Of a stretch of DNA of 5,807 bases, positions 1-4,717 are shown one piece after another (positions within the stretch are counted from its first letter, which is position 1; the number at the start of each line of letters is the position of its first letter). This DNA is from an uncultured Chloroflexota bacterium (GTDB lineage Bacteria > Chloroflexota > Limnocylindria > Limnocylindrales > Limnocylindraceae): assembly GCA_903851225.1 (NCBI GenBank), contig CAINNT010000041.1:1-5807 (forward strand), in the 5' to 3' direction. Below the pieces are notes generated by a model. It was not told the origin of the DNA. It did no database searches and was given only the letters and a program-made list of their open reading frames with translations. The position numbers and the translations under genes are program-made.

Positions 1-507
1 CATCAACGAGTCGAGGCGATCCCAGAGGATCTCGCCGGTCACATCATCAACCGGAATGAATTCCAGGTCGGCATCCATCTCACGTGTGATCTGCTGCCAC
101 GGAATAAGGTTGGCATGATGCTCGGCTTCCGTCACCAGCACCACGTCGCCGCGGCGCAGGTTTGCCTTTCCCCACGATCGCGCAACGAGGTTGAGCGCCT
201 CGGTGGCGCTGCCGAGCATCACGAGCTCGGCTGCGGGCACCTCGAGAAACGCAGCGATGCGCGCGCGTGCTGACTCATATCCATCAGTTGCCATCTGGGC
301 GAGCGTGTAAGCGCCGCGGTGCGGGTTCGCATTCGCGGTGAAGAGGAACTTTGACACCGCATCCACTACGCGCTGAGGTCGCTGCGCTGTTGCGGCGCTA
401 TCAAGGTAGTGCAACGGCCGACCCCCCGGTTGCGTCTTGAAGATCGGGTATTCGGCGCGAACCTTTACGGGGTCAAGTGTGCCGTCAGCGTTGTGCCATG
501 CGCCCAT
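1..507 (-). CDS. sufS: Cysteine desulfurase SufS, N-terminal part (cut by window edge)
   Basis: PLP-dependent class V aminotransferase-fold enzyme that takes sulfur from L-cysteine, as a persulfide, for Fe-S cluster assembly by the SUF system. I translated the minus strand from the ATG at 507-505, giving 169 codons that run off the left edge. Family hallmarks: YLDSAATAQRPQRVVDAV (res. 34-51), NANPHRGAYTLAQ (59-71), SATEALNLVARSWG (100-113), the GD-VLVTEAEHHANLIPWQ block (120-138) with the PLP-stacking His of EHHAN, and IPVDD (151-155). The PLP lysine and persulfide cysteine lie in the missing C-terminal part (family about 400-420 aa). It starts 23 nt after the sufC stop, with a modest AGTAGG Shine-Dalgarno 8 nt ahead of the ATG, so it is the third gene of the operon. 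SufS rather than IscS or CsdA is inferred from the TAQRPQ and NxHRG wording plus linkage to sufC. Confidence 0.93.
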   Translation of the reverse strand, partial: MGAWHNADGTLDPVKVRAEYPIFKTQPGGRPLHYLDSAATAQRPQRVVDAVSKFLFTANANPHRGAYTLAQMATDGYESARARIAAFLEVPAAELVMLGSATEALNLVARSWGKANLRRGDVVLVTEAEHHANLIPWQQITREMDADLEFIPVDDVTGEILWDRLDSLM

Positions 508-530
508 CTTTCGAACCTACTTGCGCCGCG

Positions 531-1394
531 CTACGCCGACGGTGCTGGTGCAGCGGTTGGCGTTGCCGCTTCGTCTGCGGTTGGGTTGATGCCGTTCTCG
601 GCAAGGATCGGCGCGTACCCTTCGCGCTCCAACCGATGCGCAAGGTCTGCTCCACCCGAAGCAACGATGCGGCCGCGCGCCAGCACATGCACGAACTGCG
701 GCTTCAAGTAGTCCAGGAGTCGCTGATAGTGCGTGATCACCAGCACGCCGAGCTCTGGTGAGAGCATCGTGTTCACACCCTCGGCGACGATGCGCAGCGC
801 ATCGATGTCGAGGCCAGAGTCGGTCTCGTCGAGAATCGCCATCTCTGGTTTCAGCAACGCCATCTGCAACATTTCAAGGCGCTTCTTCTCGCCGCCCGAG
901 AATCCATCATTCAAGTAACGCGTCATGAACGCCTCATCCATCTTCAGTTGCGTGAGCTTCTCTTTGACGAGCTTGCGGAACTCGCCCATCGTCATGCCGC
1001 CCTTCACTGGGTCCGACGGATCAAACTCAGGATCACGCACCAGGCCGGAGCGACGTGCGTTCATTGCGGTACGCAAGAAGCTCGCAACGGAGAGGCCCGG
1101 AATCGAGGTTGGATACTGGAAGGCAAGGAAGAGGCCGAGTCGCGCGCGCTGATCGGCGCTGTACTCCATCAAATCTTCGCCCTTCCACAGCACACTCCCC
1201 GAAACGATCTGATAGCTCGGGTGTCCCATCAGCGCGTAGCTGAGGGTCGTCTTGCCAGAACCGTTCGGCCCCATGATCGCGTGGACTTCGCCCGGCTTCA
1301 CCGTGAGTGAGATCCCTTGCAAGATGTGCTTGCTCGGGTCACTTGTCGGCGCAACAACGAGGTCCTTGATGACGAGGTGCGTGCTCTCGCTCAT
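531..1394 (-). CDS. sufC: Fe-S cluster assembly ATPase SufC
   Basis: Cytosolic ABC-type ATPase of the SufBCD scaffold complex; ATP hydrolysis drives the SufBD rearrangement needed for cluster assembly. The 287-aa product shows Walker A GPNGSGKTT (res. 42-50), Q-loop Q93 in FLAFQYP, the SufC-specific signature FSGGEKKR (165-172), Walker B with catalytic Glu in AILDETDSGLDIDAL (186-200), and the H-loop His222 in VITHYQR. There are no membrane segments, as expected. The ATG at 1394 is preferred over an in-frame TTG at 1412 because GAGGAG sits 6 nt upstream of the ATG and the TTG overlaps the regulator's stop. It is longer than the usual ~250 aa: there is an insertion-like stretch at about 112-135 and an Ala/Pro-rich tail at 272-287 with no obvious function. 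It lies 14 nt after the Rrf2 gene and 23 nt before sufS, so it is probably co-transcribed and controlled by that regulator. Confidence 0.97.
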   Translation of the reverse strand: MSESTHLVIKDLVVAPTSDPSKHILQGISLTVKPGEVHAIMGPNGSGKTTLSYALMGHPSYQIVSGSVLWKGEDLMEYSADQRARLGLFLAFQYPTSIPGLSVASFLRTAMNARRSGLVRDPEFDPSDPVKGGMTMGEFRKLVKEKLTQLKMDEAFMTRYLNDGFSGGEKKRLEMLQMALLKPEMAILDETDSGLDIDALRIVAEGVNTMLSPELGVLVITHYQRLLDYLKPQFVHVLARGRIVASGGADLAHRLEREGYAPILAENGINPTADEAATPTAAPAPSA

Positions 1395-1400
1395 GGTGCT

Positions 1401-1406
1401 CTCCTC
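1401..1406 (-). promoter_or_regulatory. Ribosome binding site of sufC
   Basis: GAGGAG on the minus strand, with 6 nt to the ATG at 1394. It decides the sufC start: the alternative TTG at 1412 lies upstream of this site and overlaps the TGA of the preceding regulator gene. Confidence 0.75.
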
Positions 1407-1408
1407 TC

Positions 1409-1900
1409 TCAATGTTTTGCTGACACGGTCAGGGCGATCGGTGAACCGGGTGCGGCGAGGTCGGCAAGGGTGAACGAATCAAGCGCCTCGGTCACCGAGT
1501 CTCGCACGCGACTCCACAACAGCGTCACGGTGCAGTTGCCGGCTCGATTGCAGGGGCTCCCCTCTTCGGCGAGGCAGGCCATCGGCACGATGGGGCCTTC
1601 GAGCGCCTTCAGCACCGCACCCATGCGCACCTCGTTCGCCGGGCGGGCAAGCCGGTAGCCGCCGTGGGCGCCGCGCTGGCTGTCGATGATGCCTGCGTCG
1701 CGTAGGCCGCCAATGATCTGCTCCAAGTAGGCGCGAGGGAGATCCTCTTGTTCGGCGATATCAGTCAGCGAGACAGGTTCACCGTGATCCATGCGGGCGA
1801 GGGCAACCATGAACCGCACCCCGTATTCGCCGCGCGTGCTGAACGCGACGGCCCCACTGCCGTGCAGACCGCGGGCGCTGGGTTCCTGGTGGTTGTTCAC
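1409..1900 (-). CDS. Rrf2-family Fe-S responsive transcriptional regulator (IscR/SufR-like)
   Basis: Winged-helix repressor/activator predicted to sense cluster status and control the suf operon. Of 163 aa, the core starts at AFSTRGEYGVRFMVALA (res. 19-35), matching the usual Rrf2 N-terminus. The HTH follows (VSLTDIAEQEDLPRAYLEQI, 43-62), then the wing GAHGGYRLARP (77-87). Three cysteines, C109, C117 and C123 (C-x7-C-x5-C), sit where IscR-class proteins bind a [2Fe-2S] cluster. The GTG start at 1900 has a perfect AGGAGG 4 nt upstream; no later in-frame ATG or GTG precedes the core, so an 18-residue extension ahead of the normal start appears real. Being first in the operon ahead of sufC, it is likely autoregulatory. 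The family call is firm; the name iscR or sufR cannot be chosen from sequence alone. Confidence 0.93.
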   Translation of the reverse strand: MNNHQEPSARGLHGSGAVAFSTRGEYGVRFMVALARMDHGEPVSLTDIAEQEDLPRAYLEQIIGGLRDAGIIDSQRGAHGGYRLARPANEVRMGAVLKALEGPIVPMACLAEEGSPCNRAGNCTVTLLWSRVRDSVTEALDSFTLADLAAPGSPIALTVSAKH

Positions 1901-1904
1901 TGGG

Positions 1905-1910
1905 CCTCCT
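1905..1910 (-). promoter_or_regulatory. Ribosome binding site of the Rrf2 gene
   Basis: AGGAGG on the minus strand, 4 nt before the GTG at 1900. It is the strongest Shine-Dalgarno in the window and supports the non-ATG start that gives the regulator its N-terminal extension. Confidence 0.7.
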
Positions 1911-1942
1911 GAGGGATTTCTGACGGTTTATGTCGGAGTTCA

Positions 1943-1948
1943 GATTAC
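1943..1948 (-). promoter_or_regulatory. Candidate -10 element for the Rrf2-suf operon
   Basis: TAATCT (TAnnnT class) on the minus strand, about 42 nt ahead of the GTG. It would give a short leader carrying the AGGAGG site. No convincing -35 is seen at 16-18 nt. It overlaps the candidate -10 of the divergent GNAT gene by three bases. Assigned by eye only. Confidence 0.3.
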
Positions 1949-1951
1949 CCT
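1946..1951 (+). promoter_or_regulatory. Candidate -10 element of a leaderless promoter for the GNAT gene
   Basis: TACCCT (TAnnnT class) on the plus strand, separated by 6 nt from the ATG at 1958, so transcription would begin at or next to the A of ATG. No Shine-Dalgarno is present upstream of this start, which agrees with a leaderless mRNA. A -35 is not clear; a TGAC tetramer occurs at 1921-1924, at an over-long spacing. Confidence 0.45.
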
Positions 1952-1957
1952 ATCCCT

Positions 1958-2980
1958 ATGAGCCAATCCCTTGACCGACTCCTCCGCCTCAGCGACTCCC
2001 TCCCTGCGGGCTTTACGGCGATGCCGTGCGACGTTGAGCGTGATGTTGCCGAGCTCGTCGCGTTGACCAACGCGAACTACCACGCCGTCGGGTACCCGCT
2101 GCTGTACAGCGAGGGCGACCTGCGCGAAGACCTCACCGGGGCTGGGGTGGATGCGGCGGCAAATGCCATCGTGGTTCGGGCACCTGACGGATCGATCGCC
2201 GGATGGGCGTGGGCGATTGGTGCCACTGATGCAGAGAAGCCACGCGCCTATCTTGACGGGGGCGTGCACCCAGGCCTTCATGGAATCGGGCTCGGTCGCA
2301 GCCTGTTCGCCTGGTCGAAGGATCGTGCGGAAGAACTACTCGCTCCGTTTCCAGGAGCAACCATTCAGGCACAAACCGTTGAGTTGGAGGAACGAACCCA
2401 GCGACTCTATGTTGCCGCCGGCATGCGACCGATCCGCTACTACTCCGAGATGCTGCTGCGGTTTGCAGACCGCCCGACGAGCAGCACGCTGAGCGATGCG
2501 CCGCTCCCTGCTGGATACCAGTCACTGAGGATTGCCGACGTCGACCTCGAGGAGCTACGGGTGCTGAAGAACCACTGCTTCGCAGATCACTGGGGAACCT
2601 CATCGATGACACCGATTGAATGGCAGGAATACCTCGCAGCAGAATCTGCGCGACCGGCCCTCGGCGAAGTGATTGCAACTGAGAGTGGCCAACTCGTCGC
2701 CTACCAGCTAACGGGCGCCTTCCCGCAAGACACCGACACCGTTGGCCATGTGCTTTGGGTAAACAACCTCGGCGTGCATCGCGAACATCGAAATCGAGGG
2801 TTGGCTCGTCTGTTACTCGAGCGTCACCTTATTCGCGCGCAGGCCGACGGCTACGAAGGGTCGATGTTGGGAGTTGATGCGGAATCGCTCACCGGCGCCA
2901 ACAAGCTCTACGAAAGCGTTGGATACAGGCACCACTCGAGCGCCGTGCGCTTCATTCTTGGAGACGAAGAATTCTCCTAG
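1958..2980 (+). CDS. Tandem-domain GNAT N-acetyltransferase
   Basis: Predicted acetyl-CoA-dependent acyltransferase of 340 aa containing two GNAT folds. The N-terminal domain spans about 20-170: its acetyl-CoA loop is at V103-H-P-G-L-H-G-I-G-L-G113 and its late motif TQRLYVAAGM at 147-156. The C-terminal domain spans about 187-335: LGVHREHRNRGLARLLLE (271-288) is a good Arg-x-x-Gly-x-Ala pyrophosphate loop and ANKLYESVGY (314-323) the classic closing motif. The N-terminal loop is less canonical, with LHGIGLG in place of R/Q-xxGxG, so that half may be structural. The substrate is unknown. Two-domain architecture and length resemble mycothiol synthase (MshD) and aminoglycoside/peptide acetyltransferases, but nothing here identifies the acceptor. 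It is divergent from the Rrf2 gene across a 57-nt spacer, so it may be influenced by the same regulator. Confidence 0.88.
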   Translation: MSQSLDRLLRLSDSLPAGFTAMPCDVERDVAELVALTNANYHAVGYPLLYSEGDLREDLTGAGVDAAANAIVVRAPDGSIAGWAWAIGATDAEKPRAYLDGGVHPGLHGIGLGRSLFAWSKDRAEELLAPFPGATIQAQTVELEERTQRLYVAAGMRPIRYYSEMLLRFADRPTSSTLSDAPLPAGYQSLRIADVDLEELRVLKNHCFADHWGTSSMTPIEWQEYLAAESARPALGEVIATESGQLVAYQLTGAFPQDTDTVGHVLWVNNLGVHREHRNRGLARLLLERHLIRAQADGYEGSMLGVDAESLTGANKLYESVGYRHHSSAVRFILGDEEFS

Positions 2981-2989
2981 GAGTTCGTC
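2963..2989. repeat. Imperfect inverted repeat at the convergent gene ends
   Basis: Arms GACGAA (2963-2968) and TTCGTC (2984-2989) enclose a perfect 10-bp palindrome CTCCTAGGAG (2974-2983). It spans the stop codons of the GNAT gene and the adenosyltransferase gene, which are 7 nt apart. It could fold on either strand and act as a weak bidirectional terminator, but it has no T-run on either side, so an intrinsic terminator is not supported. Confidence 0.3.
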
Positions 2990-3605
2990 AGTCGCGAACA
3001 GGTGTCTGCGAAACGGATCGTGTTGCCGACGCTTCGAGCTTCTCCGCCTGGCGCGCGAGCAGCCAGAGCAGGTCGGCGAGACGATTCAAATACGCCAAGA
3101 GGTGCTCACCGGGAAGCAGGCCCTCGCGACCGAGCGTCACGCACCAGCGTTCTGCACGCCGAATGATCGTGCGGGCAAGCTCGATTGCCGATGAGGCCTT
3201 GCTCGAACCTGGAATCACGAAATCTTTCGGGAACTCGATCGCCGCCTCAGTTGCAGCGAGCAGCGTGTTGATGCGCGCCAACATCTTCGGTGAGACCTTC
3301 GTGCGACCCTCTTCTAATCGGTCCCAGGCCTCAGGGTTGGTCGCGAGTTCCGCGCCGACAACGAAGAGATCGCGCTGAATCGAGAGGATCGTTTCATCAA
3401 GGTGAGCGATCCCTTCGCCGGTGAGACCGATCAGCCCGGCACGTGCCATGCCGAGCGCCGCAGTAGCTTCGTCAACCGTACCGTATGCCTCGGTGCGCAC
3501 ATCGTCTTTTGAGATGCGGTCGCCACCAAACAGAAGTCCAGTGGTTCCAGCGTCACCTTTGCCGGTTGCAACCTTGCTTGGCGGAAGCTTGAGTTCGTCG
3601 CTCAC
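2988..3605 (-). CDS. pduO: PduO-type corrinoid (cob(I)alamin) adenosyltransferase
   Basis: Transfers the 5'-deoxyadenosyl group of ATP to cob(I)alamin to make adenosylcobalamin, the cofactor of mutases, dehydratases and class II ribonucleotide reductase. The 205-aa product has the family blocks in order: TGKGDAGTTGLLFGGDR (res. 14-30, ATP site), RTEAYGTVDEATAALG (37-52), FVIPG (129-133), ARTIIRRAER (144-153, with the RRxER arginines) and YLNRLADLLWLLAR (172-185). An open frame continues upstream to 4034, but the GTG at 3605 is chosen because it overlaps the previous stop as GTGA and the family begins just here; the upstream extension is a shadow of other genes. One oddity is IELART where many homologs have LHxAR. 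It is the last gene of the right-hand train, so translation is probably coupled to the DUF59 gene. The symbol denotes the family; no Pdu pathway is seen nearby. Confidence 0.93.
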   Translation of the reverse strand: MSDELKLPPSKVATGKGDAGTTGLLFGGDRISKDDVRTEAYGTVDEATAALGMARAGLIGLTGEGIAHLDETILSIQRDLFVVGAELATNPEAWDRLEEGRTKVSPKMLARINTLLAATEAAIEFPKDFVIPGSSKASSAIELARTIIRRAERWCVTLGREGLLPGEHLLAYLNRLADLLWLLARQAEKLEASATRSVSQTPVRD

Positions 3606-3922
3606 CAGGCGAGACCGGCATCTTTCGGATCCCAGCGCTCGGCGAGCAGCGTGACTTTCACCGGATGCTCGAGCACCGATTCCGCCGCCTCTTTCACCTG
3701 CGCGAGCATCGATCCTGCGTATGGGCAGAACGGTGTGGTGAGGATCATCTTCACTTCGGATTCGGTCTCGCCCACGAGCACCTGGCGAATGAGCGCAAGC
3801 TCCACCACGTTCATGCCGATCTCGGGATCGACAACCGAACGAAGTGCATCGAGAATCGCGAGTTCGGTGGCGCGCTTCTGGGCGTCGAACGGCGTAGGTG
3901 CGGCGAGCGTCTCTTCGGTCAC
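3602..3922 (-). CDS. DUF59/MIP18-family Fe-S assembly factor (SufT-like)
   Basis: Small cytosolic protein of 106 aa thought to assist maturation or transfer of Fe-S clusters; the same fold occurs in SufT, PaaD and the N-terminus of some Mrp/ApbC proteins. Seen here: an N-terminal helix (res. 14-30), VDPEIGMNVVELALI (31-45, the family DPE-G-N-V-L block), LTTPFCPYA (61-69, the TTP-x-CP block with the conserved Cys66), and the end ERWDPKDAGLAW (95-106), corresponding to the family's W-P/D-P tail. Length is normal for a stand-alone member. The GTG at 3922 overlaps the DUF433 stop as GTGA, and its own TGA overlaps the adenosyltransferase GTG in the same way. No clear Shine-Dalgarno precedes it, which points to re-initiation. 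In many genomes such genes sit within suf operons; here it is about 1.7 kb from one. SufT versus PaaD-like is not resolved, although no phenylacetate genes are present. Confidence 0.9.
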   Translation of the reverse strand: MTEETLAAPTPFDAQKRATELAILDALRSVVDPEIGMNVVELALIRQVLVGETESEVKMILTTPFCPYAGSMLAQVKEAAESVLEHPVKVTLLAERWDPKDAGLAW

Positions 3923-4194
3923 GCGAGTGCCAACTCTGCAGGGGTAAGGCCCGGCCCCTTGAGCTCTCCGTTGGCGTCGAAGAATTCGGCGTAGTGCTCG
4001 CGATTCGCTGCGGCAAATTCATAGGCCCGAGCAATGCCGACGATGCGCAACTCTGGCATCTCAGTCAGGAGGCGTGCGCCATCGTACCCATCGGCGCGCA
4101 GTTCGAGCAGGCGACGAACGGTGAGGCGGGTGCCGTACAGGAACGGCTCGCCATTCATGACGAGCGGATCGATGTGTACCCACTTCAGCGTCAC
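3919..4194 (-). CDS. DUF433-domain protein
   Basis: Small helix-turn-helix-like protein, 91 aa. The signature is clear: VHIDPLVMNGEPFLYGTRLTV (res. 6-26, the D-P-x-x-x-G-P-x-x-x-GTR block), then LLELRADGYDGARLLTEMPEL (29-49, matching the G-x-x-x-x-x-L-x-x-x-P-x-L helix pair) and a helix IVGIARAYEFAAANREHY (51-68). The start is the GTG at 4194: AAGGGGG lies 7 nt upstream, and longer readings overlap the preceding gene. Known relatives are often VapB-like antitoxins paired with a PIN-like (DUF5615) toxin gene next door. No such partner is present here; instead it is coupled by GTGA overlap to the DUF59 gene and starts 2 nt after the 160-aa gene. Residues 73-91 exceed the core domain. The family call is strong; its role in this operon is unknown. 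Confidence 0.87.
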   Translation of the reverse strand: MTLKWVHIDPLVMNGEPFLYGTRLTVRRLLELRADGYDGARLLTEMPELRIVGIARAYEFAAANREHYAEFFDANGELKGPGLTPAELALA

Positions 4195-4196
4195 GA

Positions 4197-4679
4197 CTAC
4201 GCCCCCTTGTAGATTGCTTTGAGAATGCGGTTGCGCTTGCGCGTGTCGCCACCGAGGCGGCGGTGCCACTTCAGCACGGCGATCCCCTCGAGGAGTGCGC
4301 GATCCGCGAACGCGGCGGCCTCACCGGCAAGCACCGTGGCAACGGCGATGCGCAGGCCCTCATAGAGGTCGGTGACGTCGTCCATGGAGACGCGGCGTCG
4401 GCGCCAGGTTGGGGTCGCGTGCTCGGTGAAGTTCTTGAGCGGGCTGATGCTGCCCGAGGCAACGCTCACCGAGAGCTTCTCCAGCACGACCTGCGCATCA
4501 CGCATCAGATGGCGCAGGCCAATGTCGCCAACGCGGTCGCGGAGCTCAGGATTGCGCTCAACGGCAGCGACGATTGCTCGGCCGGCGAGCTGCTCCCACT
4601 GGGTGGTGAGGGGCGCGACAACGCTCGGGAACCCTGCAGTTCGATCAAGAGGGCGGGCGCCGTGCAGTGGGTGACTCAT
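4197..4679 (-). CDS. Unrecognised 160-aa helical protein, possibly RsbRD/PucR N-terminal-like
   Basis: I do not recognise this protein with confidence. Predicted all-helical: VVAPLTTQWEQLAGRAIVAAV (res. 20-40), a long segment around 45-75 (LRDRVGDIGLRHLMRDAQVV), then FTEHATPTWRRRRVSMDDVTDL (84-105) and GLRIAVATVLAGEAAAFADRALLEGIAVL (108-136). The layout of a basic 'W-R-R-R-x-V-S-x-D-D-x-x-x-L' hinge followed by an 'LR-A-V-A-VL' helix recalls RsbT co-antagonist RsbRD and PucR N-terminal sensory domains; this is a pattern impression only. The C-terminus (138-158) is strongly basic, with K/R at ten of about twenty positions. No signal peptide or membrane segment is seen. The ATG at 4679 has no Shine-Dalgarno but a TACCCT hexamer 7 nt upstream. 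Its stop is 2 nt before the DUF433 start, so the two are likely co-expressed. Confidence 0.75.
   Translation of the reverse strand: MSHPLHGARPLDRTAGFPSVVAPLTTQWEQLAGRAIVAAVERNPELRDRVGDIGLRHLMRDAQVVLEKLSVSVASGSISPLKNFTEHATPTWRRRRVSMDDVTDLYEGLRIAVATVLAGEAAAFADRALLEGIAVLKWHRRLGGDTRKRNRILKAIYKGA
4202..4208 (-). promoter_or_regulatory. Ribosome binding site of the DUF433 gene
   Basis: AAGGGGG on the minus strand, 7 nt before the GTG at 4194 and embedded in the last codons of the upstream gene. It selects this GTG over longer in-frame starts. Confidence 0.6.
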
Positions 4680-4686
4680 GTTCGTA

Positions 4687-4692
4687 AGGGTA
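4687..4692 (-). promoter_or_regulatory. Candidate extended -10 of a leaderless promoter for the 160-aa gene
   Basis: TGG-TACCCT on the minus strand, with the hexamer ending 7 nt before the ATG at 4679. The hexamer is identical to the one ahead of the GNAT gene. The 38-nt gap before this gene is the largest in the right-hand train, and no Shine-Dalgarno is well placed, so an internal promoter giving a leaderless transcript is plausible. Confidence 0.4.
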
Positions 4693-4717
4693 CCATCGCC
4701 CCCCGTGGGCGAGCCCG

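Noticed and set aside
409..761. Plus-strand open frames over the sufC/sufS junction
   Set aside because: They lie opposite well-supported sufC and sufS coding sequence, with Cys/Arg-rich shadow composition.
2133..2678. Minus-strand open frame of 181 codons inside the GNAT gene
   Set aside because: Low-complexity Arg/Ser/Gln-rich product; shadow of a gene with clear GNAT motifs.
3606..4034. Upstream extension of the adenosyltransferase frame to 348 codons
   Set aside because: The extension is Arg/Ser-rich and lies antiparallel in frame to nothing conserved; it overlaps all of the DUF59 gene, while the GTG at 3605 matches the family N-terminus.
4677..4697. Six-codon mini-ORF (MVPLRT) ending in an ATGA overlap with the 160-aa gene start, as a possible translational leader
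   Set aside because: The G-run is only about 2 nt from its ATG, too close for a working Shine-Dalgarno, and the TACCCT hexamer lies inside it, so a leaderless start explains the region better.
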